Shown in pieces: positions 8,656 to 15,661 of a stretch of DNA of 64,000 nt. The position numbers and the translations under genes are program-made. This DNA is from Gaiellasilicea sp963749515 (GTDB lineage Bacteria; Actinomycetota; Thermoleophilia; Gaiellales; Gaiellaceae), in NCBI GenBank assembly GCA_963749515.1, contig CAVVMR010000010.1:682001-746000 (forward strand), in the 5' to 3' direction. The notes under the pieces were generated by a model that made no database searches, had not been told where the DNA came from, and was given only the letters and a program-made list of their open reading frames with translations. How positions within the stretch are numbered: the stretch's first letter is position 1; every line of letters starts with the position of its first letter.

Positions 8656-9716
8656 GTACCGCCGTCGGTCGTGGCCGCCTTCGCGGCAGGCGCAGCCGGG
8701 CCGGCGCGGCTCTGCTCGCCTTCCCCGGAGCGAACTGCGTCGCTCGCGGGCGGAGGTGCGCCCGTTGCGCGCACGCGAACGATCTTGCTCAGCAGGTCGA
8801 ACCAGAACGGCGCACCGAGCATCACCGCGCCGATCGTCAGCGCGAGCCCGGCGAGCTTCGCCAGCCACGACATCGCGTCGTCCGGGAACTGCGTCGACCC
8901 GTCGCCGAACGAGAGCTCCCAGCCGAGAGGAAGATCGAGCTCCTTGACCGCCTCTTCGACCCTGACGTCCGCGGCGTTCCCCTGGGCGGCTGCGTTGGCC
9001 CGTGTCATGACGGCAGCACGCGTCGCGTCGTCCCGCCAGAGCACCCGTGCGGCGGTGAGCGAGTCCGCGTTCAGGAGGCAGATCACGGCGGCAGCGATCA
9101 CGAAGAGAATCAGCTGGACCCTGCGCTTGTACCAGCCGGAGACGCGTTCCATCGCGTCGTCGAACCACTGCTCGGCGGCATGCTGGAACTGCGCAGCGTT
9201 GTTCCCCGTGGACCGGTAGAGCGCGAGCATCGCCTCCGAGAGGCGCTCGTTCGGAACGGCAGCGAGTGAGCGCTCCAGCCCTTCAGCCGCACGTTCGATT
9301 CGAGCGCGGGCTGCAGCCGCCTCCTCGGCGTCGACCTGGTCGAGCTTCGCTTCGGCCTCACGGGCGATGTCGGTCAGCGCTGCCACAAACGTTCTCGAAG
9401 GCAGGTAGGAGGGGTAGGGGGGCTTCCGCCACCACCGGCCCGAGTCCGTGGGGTCGACTGAGGGATCCGGACCGCTACCTGGTCGGATCAGGCCCTGCAC
9501 GAGCGGATGGCCGTAGAAGCGCTTCGTCGTCTCGACTCCGGCCTTCGTCGTTCCCGACGAGGCGCTCAGCAGGTTCAGGATGCCCAGCTGCAGGAAGCGC
9601 GCCCGGAGCCCGACGATGGTCGAGAAGCTCTCGTTGATCGTCGAGCAGACGAGCGCCAGCACCATGTAGAGAAAGACCAGCCCGATCGCCACATCGAGTG
9701 CCGGCAAGTCTGGCAT
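8652..9716 (-). CDS. Membrane protein of unknown function
   Basis: A 354-residue protein with three likely membrane segments: residues about 8-30 (AIGLVFLYMVLALVCSTI), about 200-220 (VQLILFVIAAAVICLLNA) and about 280-305. The soluble stretch between the first two is Ala/Glu-rich and probably helical. The C-terminal tail is disordered, rich in Ala, Pro and Gly. No enzyme motif is visible. The ATG lies at 9714-9716. Confidence 0.65.
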   Translation of the reverse strand: MPDLPALDVAIGLVFLYMVLALVCSTINESFSTIVGLRARFLQLGILNLLSASSGTTKAGVETTKRFYGHPLVQGLIRPGSGPDPSVDPTDSGRWWRKPPYPSYLPSRTFVAALTDIAREAEAKLDQVDAEEAAAARARIERAAEGLERSLAAVPNERLSEAMLALYRSTGNNAAQFQHAAEQWFDDAMERVSGWYKRRVQLILFVIAAAVICLLNADSLTAARVLWRDDATRAAVMTRANAAAQGNAADVRVEEAVKELDLPLGWELSFGDGSTQFPDDAMSWLAKLAGLALTIGAVMLGAPFWFDLLSKIVRVRATGAPPPASDAVRSGEGEQSRAGPAAPAAKAATTDGGT

Positions 9717-9747
9717 GAGCCGGACGCTACAAGCCCCGGCGGACGAC

Positions 9748-9975
9748 TCAGGTGTCCTCGTCCTCCCGTCGCTGCCGCTCGCGCTCTCGCTCCAGGGCGG
9801 CTGCCGTCTCCTCCTTCACGCCCTTGTACTTCCACACGTACCGCCAGTAGACGACCGTCGCGGCTGCGAAGCCCACGGCTCGCACCCAGAGCGCAACCGG
9901 AGCGAGCAGCACTGCCATCCCGGCGATCGAGAAGACGAGGATCGCCTCTTTCAGCCGCCACAGCCGCTCGAACAC
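9748..9975 (-). CDS. Small membrane protein of unknown function
   Basis: A 75-residue protein with one long or two short hydrophobic segments (AILVFSIAGMAVLLAPVALWV, then AVGFAAATVVYW) and a highly charged tail (RERERQRREDED). It starts 32 bases upstream of the preceding minus-strand membrane gene and may be co-transcribed with it. It is divergent from arsR. Confidence 0.55.
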   Translation of the reverse strand: MFERLWRLKEAILVFSIAGMAVLLAPVALWVRAVGFAAATVVYWRYVWKYKGVKEETAAALERERERQRREDEDT

Positions 9976-9991
9976 CAGCGGACATTAACCC

Positions 9992-10037
9992 TTGACACGT
10001 ATCGACGTCTGTCGATATATTCACGTCTGTCGATATG
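9992..10037 (+). promoter_or_regulatory. Promoter and probable ArsR operator of arsR-arsM
   Basis: A consensus -35 TTGACA (9992-9997) and -10 TATATT (10016-10021) are separated by 18 bases. The spacer holds a dyad, ATCGAC-gtct-GTCGAT (10001-10016). The 14-mer ACGTCTGTCGATAT occurs twice in direct repeat, 18 bases apart (10005-10018 and 10023-10036). Two repressor sites over the core promoter fit autoregulation by the ArsR protein encoded just downstream. Confidence 0.75.
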
Positions 10038-10058
10038 TCGATGCGAGGAGAATCGCGA

Positions 10059-10403
10059 ATGAGCACTACGCTTGAGTGTGTCGCGTGCTGCGCGCCGCTG
10101 GCCGCTTCCACGCTCACGGACGAGGAGGCGCTCGCGACGGCGGAGCTCTTCAGGGCGCTCGGCGATCCGGCGCGCGTGCGGCTCGTCAACCTGATCGCGA
10201 CAAGCGACGAGGCGGTCTGTCAGTGCGATCTGATCGAGCCGCTCGGCCTCTCACAGCCGACGGTCTCGCACCACATGAAGAAGCTTGTCGACGCCGGCCT
10301 CGTCGAGCGCGAGCAGCGCGGCAGGTGGGCCTATTTCTCGTTGAAGCGCGATGCCGTCGAGAAGCTCGCGGTCGTCGCCGACCTGAAGGGAGTGTGTTGC
10401 TGA
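10059..10403 (+). CDS. arsR: ArsR/SmtB-family arsenic-responsive repressor
   Basis: Winged-helix repressor expected to release DNA when it binds arsenite. The segment TSDEAVCQCDLIEPLGLSQPTVSHHMKKL carries the ArsR-type CxC sensor pair next to the recognition helix. Further cysteines lie near the N-terminus (LECVACC) and at the end (GVCC). ATG 10059 is chosen, with GAGGAG at 10045-10050; an in-frame ATG at 10035 overlaps the operator. The stop overlaps the arsM start (TGATG), forming a two-gene operon. Confidence 0.88.
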   Translation: MSTTLECVACCAPLAASTLTDEEALATAELFRALGDPARVRLVNLIATSDEAVCQCDLIEPLGLSQPTVSHHMKKLVDAGLVEREQRGRWAYFSLKRDAVEKLAVVADLKGVCC

Positions 10404-11224
10404 TGACCACGACGAGCGCCGAGGAGCTGCGGGACGAGGTGCGCCGCCGGTACGCGGAGTCGGCTCGCGCTGTGAGCGAAGGTTCGAGCGCCGGCTGTGG
10501 CAGCGGCTCGTGTTGCGACGGGGAGACCGATGCGGTCAACTTCGGCGAGGCGCTCTACGACGCCGAGCAACGCGGTGAGCTGCCTGAGGATGCGGCGCGC
10601 GCCTCCCTCGGCTGCGGCAATCCGGTCGTGGTTGCCGACCTGAACGAAGGCGAGACGGTGCTCGACCTCGGTTCCGGCGGCGGCATCGACGTGATCCTCT
10701 CTGCGAAGCGCGTCGGCGAGAGCGGGCTTGCCTACGGGCTCGACATGACCGACGAGATGCTCGCCCTCGCGCAGAAGAACGCACAGGAGGCGGGAATCCG
10801 CAACGCGATCTTCCTCAAGGGCGCGATCGAGCAGATCCCATTGCCGGCCGACTCGATCGACGTCGTGATCTCGAACTGCGTGATCAACCTCTCGGTCGAC
10901 AAGCCTGCTGTCCTCACCGAGATCGCCCGGGTGCTCCGGCCGGGTGGGCGGATCGGGATCAGTGACGTCGTCGCCGAGGACCGGCTCTCCCCGGACGAGC
11001 GCGCGGAACGCGGCAGCTATGTCGGCTGCATCGCGGGTGCCCTCTCGCGGGGCGAGTACGAGGCGGGCCTCGAGGCGGCCGGGTTCGAGGCGGTCTCCGT
11101 CGAGTTCACGCACCAGGTCGCCGACGGGATGCACGGCGCGATCGTCAAGGGCGTGAAGACCTCACAGCCCGAGCGGAAGGGCTTGCCGGTGATCCAGCCG
11201 GCCACGAGCGCCGGCTGCTGCTAG
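10403..11224 (+). CDS. arsM: Arsenite S-adenosylmethionine methyltransferase
   Basis: Methylates As(III) to organoarsenicals that can leave the cell. The 273-residue protein has the SAM fold (VLDLGSGGGIDVILSAKRV) and the three cysteine positions expected of ArsM: SLGCGNP, SNCVINLS and YVGCIAGAL. A Cys-rich N-terminal stretch (AGCGSGSCC) and the C-terminal AGCC may add arsenic-binding thiols. Its coupling to arsR supports the role. Confidence 0.9.
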   Translation: MTTTSAEELRDEVRRRYAESARAVSEGSSAGCGSGSCCDGETDAVNFGEALYDAEQRGELPEDAARASLGCGNPVVVADLNEGETVLDLGSGGGIDVILSAKRVGESGLAYGLDMTDEMLALAQKNAQEAGIRNAIFLKGAIEQIPLPADSIDVVISNCVINLSVDKPAVLTEIARVLRPGGRIGISDVVAEDRLSPDERAERGSYVGCIAGALSRGEYEAGLEAAGFEAVSVEFTHQVADGMHGAIVKGVKTSQPERKGLPVIQPATSAGCC

Positions 11225-11255
11225 CGACGACGCTCCGGGCCGATCTCGTGAAGAG

Positions 11256-11714
11256 TTAGCGCTTCCGCTTCTTGCGCCCGCTCGTGCCCCGGCGGACCGG
11301 CGCAGGAGGAGGTTGCACACCGGCCAGCTTGCGGCGGGCCGCCCGATTCGGCGCTTCAGGTAGCTCGGCCTGCTCGCCGGAGGCCTGCATGTAGGCACGG
11401 CGTTCGCCCGGCGTCAGTCGCGCCAGTGCGCGCTGCGCCGCCTCGGGTGTCGTGGGTGTTCCGAACCGTTGCAGCTTGCGGATCGCGCTCGCCAGCTCGG
11501 GGTTCTCCCGTTCGAGTGCAGCGTTCGACATGCGCTCGAACAACCGCTTGAGGAACGGCAGCTTCGCCAGGCCGCGCACGATCGGGCGCAGGTAGCGCCC
11601 CCCGGCGACGCGACCCAGCAGCATCATCGACCCGAGGAGAACGAGCATGCTGCCAAGCACGATGAGCGGTGTGAAGATCAGCCAGTTCACGGCCGGCGCA
11701 TGGTATCCCGCCAC
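11256..11714 (-). CDS. Membrane-anchored protein of unknown function
   Basis: A 152-residue protein with one long N-terminal hydrophobic segment (residues about 10-35), then a helical soluble part containing PELASAIRKLQRF and TPGERRAYMQASGE, and a basic tail ending KKRKR. No known motif recognised. Convergent with arsM and divergent from the tRNA. Confidence 0.55.
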   Translation of the reverse strand: MAGYHAPAVNWLIFTPLIVLGSMLVLLGSMMLLGRVAGGRYLRPIVRGLAKLPFLKRLFERMSNAALERENPELASAIRKLQRFGTPTTPEAAQRALARLTPGERRAYMQASGEQAELPEAPNRAARRKLAGVQPPPAPVRRGTSGRKKRKR

Positions 11715-11765
11715 CTGGCCCGACGAATTCGGCTTGGTTTTCGTGTTGAGCTACGATCCGGCCCA

Positions 11766-11840
11766 CGGGGCGTGGCGCAGCCTGGTTAGCGCGCTAGTCT
11801 GGGGGACTAGAGGTCCCGAGTTCGAATCTCGGCGCCCCGA
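11766..11840 (+). tRNA. tRNA-Pro (anticodon GGG)
   Basis: Full cloverleaf: acceptor stem CGGGGCG (11766-11772) pairs with CGCCCCG (11833-11839). The D arm is GCGC/GCGC, the anticodon stem CTAGT/ACTAG carries the loop CTGGGGG with anticodon GGG, and the T arm CCGAG-TTCGAAT-CTCGG is followed by discriminator A at 11840. CCA is not encoded. A TACGAT at 11752-11757 is a plausible -10 element. Confidence 0.95.
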
Positions 11841-11983
11841 TAAACCGCAACGTCCGTTCCTACCCGCCCGCGACCTCGGCGACGAACAGTTCGTCGGATT
11901 CGAGTTCGAACCGCAGGCTGCTGAGGGGTTCGCGCGTCAATAGGACGAGGGTCGCCCCGGTACCCCAAACACAGGAGGCCGTT

Positions 11984-12271
11984 ATGGCAATCGCACGAGT
12001 CGTGACTTTCGATGGTGTTACCAGCGACCGGATGGCCGAGATGAAAAAGGAGATGGAGGGAAACGGCGAACGGCCGGAGAACGTACCGGCCAAGGAGATC
12101 GTCGTTCTCCACGATCCCGACAACGACAAGTCTCTCGTCATCCTCTTCTTCGAGAACGAGGCCGATTACCGGCAAGGCGACGAAGCACTCAGCGCCATGC
12201 CGGCCAGCGACACGCCCGGCCAGCGCACGTCAGTCACGAAATACCAGGTCGCGCACCGCATGGCCGACTAG
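11984..12271 (+). CDS. Small conserved-type protein of unknown function
   Basis: A 95-residue soluble protein (MAIARVVTFDGV...). Its alternation of beta and alpha segments and the FFENEADYRQGDEAL stretch resemble small dimeric alpha-beta barrel (ABM/Dabb-like) proteins; this is a weak fold-level guess. A good AGGAGG at 11972-11977 precedes ATG 11984. Monocistronic, 140 bases after the tRNA. Confidence 0.7.
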   Translation: MAIARVVTFDGVTSDRMAEMKKEMEGNGERPENVPAKEIVVLHDPDNDKSLVILFFENEADYRQGDEALSAMPASDTPGQRTSVTKYQVAHRMAD

Positions 12272-12622
12272 GGACACGGCGGCATGCGTGAGGACGGATG
12301 TTCCACCCGTTGTAAGCATTCCGTATGTGCCTATTGTTTCGAACTCATATGAGGGTTACTGTCGGCGCGGCACGGCCAAGGCAAGGGGAGCGCGGCGGCC
12401 CGCGCTCCCTTGTTTAGGTCGGACGATCCCGCCTTACCGTTTTCAGGGGGAAGAGGGCGAGGCGGGATCGTCCCAGCGCCGACCGGTGAATGAAGCCAGA
12501 CGCGACACGGGCGACACCGAATCGCCGCGTGTCAGGGGCCTCTAGGCGACACCAGCCGAGCTAGCGTGCGACGATAACGCGTCGCCTTTACTTTGTAAAG
12601 CCCGATCCTGATTGAGCAATAG
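12272..12622. other. Gene-free stretch with three successive strong hairpins
   Basis: No convincing gene. Three strong stem-loops follow one another: the terminator-like hairpin at 12382-12412; a perfect 13-bp inverted repeat GGACGATCCCGCC (12421-12433)/GGCGGGATCGTCC (12461-12473) with a 27-base loop; and GACACG-GGCGA (12504-12514)/TCGCC-g-CGTGTC (12522-12533). The region could encode a structured RNA or a compound terminator. The bases nearer 12300 are AT-richer and show nothing clear. Confidence 0.5.
12382..12414 (+). terminator. Rho-independent-type terminator hairpin
   Basis: CAAGGGGAGCGCGG (12382-12395) pairs with CCGCGCTCCCTTG (12400-12412) with one bulged G, followed by TTT. It lies 110 bases after the 95-residue gene and probably ends its transcript. 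Confidence 0.6.
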
Positions 12623-13057
12623 TCAGTGAACGCGATGCGAAGGAGATGGTTCGGCGATTCTCGACGGAGCCTCCGCGCTCGCCTGTTCGAGCAGCCACTC
12701 CAACGCTTCGTTGCGCGAATAGAACACATGCGAGCGAACCTGCGCCGCCGCCGCATGCGCCTCATACATGCGCGAGTACCCGAACGCGAGTGGGCTCGGC
12801 ACCACAATCGCGACGTTGCTCGGCCCGATCCGCTCATCGAGAGCGAGCACAAGCTGCGCTTGGGCGCGGACGTCGTCAGCGGTGATCATCCTGGCGTCGA
12901 CCGCCATGTGGTCCACCAGGATCGACATTCCGGGACGAAACCGGGGGTTCGAGACCAACTCTCGGATGAAGTCCAATAGTCCTTCAGCGGTTGCGAGGCC
13001 GAACGTCGTGATCGTGACGTCCTGAGGCCCACTCCCGAACTCGATCGTGTACTTCAC
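12623..13057 (-). CDS. STAS/SpoIIAA-like domain protein
   Basis: A 144-residue protein (MKYTIEFGSGPQDVTITTFGLATAEGLL...). The middle, MSILVDHMAVDARMITADDVRA, and the end, HVFYSRNEALEWLLEQ, match the layout of small SpoIIAA-like (STAS-type) proteins, where the C-terminal F-x-x-xx-A-xxWL helix is typical. Such proteins are usually single-domain and of unknown role. Isolated gene; the C-terminal tail is poorly conserved in character. Confidence 0.65.
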   Translation of the reverse strand: MKYTIEFGSGPQDVTITTFGLATAEGLLDFIRELVSNPRFRPGMSILVDHMAVDARMITADDVRAQAQLVLALDERIGPSNVAIVVPSPLAFGYSRMYEAHAAAAQVRSHVFYSRNEALEWLLEQASAEAPSRIAEPSPSHRVH

Positions 13058-13219
13058 CGCGAGAGAGAGACATCATCCGTCTGTCGCCGGTAGGACGCAA
13101 CCCGACCCGCCTTGCCTCCCGCGCATGCATCCGAACTGGCAGAAGATCTGCAACCGTCGTCTGTCTCGCGCGCAGCCGTTGCCAGCAGCGTCCCCAGGCG
13201 TTCAGTCCGACCCCGCCTG

Positions 13220-13501
13220 TCAGACACTAAAACCCTTTCGCCGTAGCTCAATGACGCAGGAGTCGCAGATCGTGTGCGTCGACGCTGGGTGAAGTATCTC
13301 GTCCTCTGCGCGCCGGCCTGGCATCCAGTTCCCTCGCACGAGGACTCTGCTGCACCACGCGCACCGACGCGTCATCTCCGCGCGTTCCTCTGCCTGTGGT
13401 GGCGACACGAGCTCCTCGCTCTCATTTCGCGCCGGAGTTGGCCTGTTCGCATTGAACGGATCGCACCCCAAGCGCGTTTGCGCAGTGTCGAAGTTACTCA
13501 T
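13220..13501 (-). CDS. Small zinc-ribbon-like protein
   Basis: A 93-residue protein. The first 40 residues look disordered; the C-terminal half has CAWCSRVLVRGNW and HTICDSCV, that is CxxC plus H-x-x-C-x-x-C, suggesting one zinc site. This CxWC...W...THxICxxC pattern is known from short proteins and tails of signalling proteins in actinobacteria. The function is not known. Confidence 0.6.
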   Translation of the reverse strand: MSNFDTAQTRLGCDPFNANRPTPARNESEELVSPPQAEERAEMTRRCAWCSRVLVRGNWMPGRRAEDEILHPASTHTICDSCVIELRRKGFSV

Positions 13502-13585
13502 TTACAAAAGGTAAGTCCTTGAAACTCCGTCAGGCGTCGGGGCTGCGTGTTCCCGCGAACGCGCATGCTCGTCCGGCGAGAAGAA

Positions 13586-14131
13586 CTAGAACCCTGCGGG
13601 CCACGAGTTGCTGGACGGATTGAGATCGAGCGGCCCGCCGTCGACACAATCGGCGCGCCAGTAGGTTCCACGTGTGGGCACGTACCAGGCGGCGGCGTAG
13701 TCCGCGGCAAGCTCTCGGGCGAAGTCCGGGGTGGCGCCAAATTGAATCGCCGTGCGGGCCAGCAGTTGCATTCCGTAGCACTCGGCGATCGACTCTGACG
13801 TGATCCCCATCAAGTGCATGGTCTCGTGGGGAAAGGTCTGAAGCGCGAACAGCGTTTCGTGCCAATCGCTGCAGACCGAGTAGACCGGCTCATCGGCGAT
13901 CTTCACGCGGACGATCCGGTTCACGACGATCCGTTTCTTGGCGCGGACGGGCTTGAGCTTCTTGCCGAACCGCTTCTTCACCGTCGTCCATCGGTATTTC
14001 ACCTGCTTGACGGACCGACTCTGGTAGATCGGACTGGTGCCTGTCTGACAGTTCTTCGTCGAGGCCTTGTCAGCGGCTGCCCAGAACCTGTCGGCGTACA
14101 GGCAGGCCGCCTCCGAGACGTGCGTGTACAA
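13586..14131 (-). CDS. Putative small zinc metallopeptidase (HExxH), start uncertain
   Basis: The C-terminal half contains HETMHLMGITSESIAECYGMQ: an HExxH motif and a downstream Glu that could be the third zinc ligand. A basic stretch with KKRFGKKLKPVRAKKR lies before it. TTG at 14131 is chosen because GGGAG sits 6 bases upstream and because the frame further upstream only shadows the preceding gene. No signal peptide is seen from this start. It begins 36 bases after the previous minus-strand gene and may be coupled to it. It could be a truncated remnant of a longer protein. Confidence 0.5.
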   Translation of the reverse strand: MYTHVSEAACLYADRFWAAADKASTKNCQTGTSPIYQSRSVKQVKYRWTTVKKRFGKKLKPVRAKKRIVVNRIVRVKIADEPVYSVCSDWHETLFALQTFPHETMHLMGITSESIAECYGMQLLARTAIQFGATPDFARELAADYAAAWYVPTRGTYWRADCVDGGPLDLNPSSNSWPAGF

Positions 14132-14166
14132 GAGCGGCTCCCAGCGGGTCGGGTCAGTCGCGCGGG

Positions 14167-14490
14167 TCAGTCGCAAGGGCGATCGCCGCCGGCAGGCCCG
14201 GGGTCCTTGCGGACGATCCAGTAGCCGTTTGCCCTCGAGACGACCGTTTCGGTCTCGGGGAAATCGTGACCCGGTCGGGTGATGAAGAGCGTCGGCTCCT
14301 CGCGAACGCGCGCGTACTCCTCCCGCGGGATCGTGATCTGATCCAGGCAATTCCGCGTCCCGCATTCGCAGACGACTCTCATCGTGTCGATCTCGGCCGG
14401 GAGCGACGCTTTGAGCGTGTTCACCTGCTCGTTGACGTCCCGGAAGATGGCTTCGTTCTCACCGATCCGCCGCTTGCGTTCGTTCAGCAT
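14167..14490 (-). CDS. Small Cys-containing protein of unknown function
   Basis: A 107-residue protein. It starts with a helix (LNERKRRIGENEAIFRDVNEQVNTL), then VCECGTRNCLDQITIPREEYARVREEPTLF and a beta-rich end with GYWIVRKD. Three cysteines (CECGTRNC) could bind metal. I recognise this as a recurrent small-protein type in actinobacteria, but its function is unknown. ATG 14490 gives the compact domain; the open frame upstream would run into the divergent gene. Confidence 0.7.
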   Translation of the reverse strand: MLNERKRRIGENEAIFRDVNEQVNTLKASLPAEIDTMRVVCECGTRNCLDQITIPREEYARVREEPTLFITRPGHDFPETETVVSRANGYWIVRKDPGPAGGDRPCD

Positions 14491-14575
14491 GTCGACCCCC
14501 GCCACGCGTCGTTCGAACTCAGTAGAGGAACCAATACAGGTGTGGGCAGGCTCTGGTTCCGGGCAAGAACGCAGC

Positions 14576-15064
14576 ATGAGCACCCAGCGACCAGGACAGT
14601 CCCGGGCAGCCGGAGTCCTGCTCGGCGTCGGCATGGGCGGGTTTGTCGACGGGATCGTCCTTCATCAGATCCTGCAGTGGCATCACATGCTCACGAGCGA
14701 AGGCGACTATCCGGCGACGACGGTCGCCGGGCTGGAGACCAACACCCTTTGGGACGGGCTCTTTCACGCGTTCACCTGGGCAGCAGTCGGTGCTGGAATC
14801 TGGCTCCTGTGGCGAGAGGCCGGCCAGCGTGGGTGGTCGCTCGGCAGTCGCGGGCTCCTGGGCTGGATGCTGATCGGCTGGGGTGCCTTCAATCTCATCG
14901 AGGGAGTCGTCGATCATCAGATCCTCGGCATCCACCACGTCAGGGACGACCTGGGTGGGCCACTCAGCTGGGATCTCGCGTTCCTCGCGCTCGGTGTGCT
15001 GCTCGTGATCACCGGGTGGATGCTCGCTCGCTCGGCCGACCAGCGAAGGTCAGCACACAGGTGA
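14576..15064 (+). CDS. DUF2243-type membrane protein
   Basis: A 162-residue protein with four likely membrane helices. It has the features of DUF2243: GFVDGIVLHQILQWHHML near the N-terminus and NLIEGVVDHQILGIHHV later, each with His pairs. Family function unknown; the His-rich helices suggest metal or heme contact. The 121-residue membrane gene downstream overlaps it by GTGA. Confidence 0.8.
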   Translation: MSTQRPGQSRAAGVLLGVGMGGFVDGIVLHQILQWHHMLTSEGDYPATTVAGLETNTLWDGLFHAFTWAAVGAGIWLLWREAGQRGWSLGSRGLLGWMLIGWGAFNLIEGVVDHQILGIHHVRDDLGGPLSWDLAFLALGVLLVITGWMLARSADQRRSAHR

Positions 15065-15426
15065 CCAGAGAGCTATCCGACCGGCACGTGGCAGGCCTTC
15101 AAGCGGCGTACTACCTCGGGACCGGTGTCTGGCCGCTCCTGCACCGGACGTCGTTCGAGCGCTTCACCGGCAAGAAGACGGACTTCTGGCTCGCTCAGAC
15201 GGTCGGTGCGACCGTTGTCTCAGTCGGACTGGGGCTGGCCCAGGCGGCGGCTACCCGCCGGCGCGTGGCCCCGGAGTTGCGGACGGTCGCTCTCTCGTCC
15301 GCCATTGCGCTCGCGCTGGTAGACGTCGTCTGTGTCACGCGGCGGCGGATCTCCTCGATCTATCTGCTCGACGCCGCGGCGGAGGCGGCTCTGATCGCTG
15401 CCTGGAGGATGAGCCGGCCCGACTGA
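15061..15426 (+). CDS. Small membrane protein of unknown function
   Basis: A 121-residue protein with hydrophobic segments around residues 10-30, 45-65 and 75-95 (VALSSAIALALVDVVCV). The pattern AAYYLGTGVWPLLHRTSFERFTGKKTDFWL is seen in small proteins of unknown function. GTG 15061 overlaps the DUF2243 gene stop, so the two are probably expressed together. Confidence 0.65.
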   Translation: MTRELSDRHVAGLQAAYYLGTGVWPLLHRTSFERFTGKKTDFWLAQTVGATVVSVGLGLAQAAATRRRVAPELRTVALSSAIALALVDVVCVTRRRISSIYLLDAAAEAALIAAWRMSRPD

Positions 15427-15432
15427 GCAGCG

Positions 15433-15600
15433 TCAGCGGCTTCGGGATACGGCCAGCTGGCGCCAGTGATCGTCCGCGACCCTGCCGGCGAGCTGCGCGG
15501 GCGCCGACGGCGACTGCTGATACGCGATCGTCAGCGCGTGCGTGATCAGCGCTGTCGTCAGCACCATCATCGAGAGCATCAGCGCCGCAAGCGTCCGCAT
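15433..15600 (-). CDS. Possible 55-residue membrane peptide
   Basis: ATG 15600 opens a 55-residue frame with one hydrophobic N-terminal segment (TLAALMLSMMVLTTALITHAL) and a short polar tail (VADDHWRQLAVSRSR). It lies convergent to the preceding gene and divergent from the next, filling an otherwise empty 230-base gap. The residue composition looks protein-like, but no homologue is recognised. Confidence 0.4.
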   Translation of the reverse strand: MRTLAALMLSMMVLTTALITHALTIAYQQSPSAPAQLAGRVADDHWRQLAVSRSR

Positions 15601-15661
15601 CTCAGAGTGCAACGGCCGGGAGCCTCGCGGCGGTGCGCGAGAAGGGCGATACCGTCTGCGC

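Noticed and set aside
12288..12545. 85-codon plus-strand open frame
   Set aside because: It runs through the three hairpins, has no ribosome site and an unstructured Arg/Gly/Pro composition.
13586..14365. Longer version of the HExxH protein starting near 14365
   Set aside because: Its first 70 or so residues only shadow the CECG protein gene in another frame.
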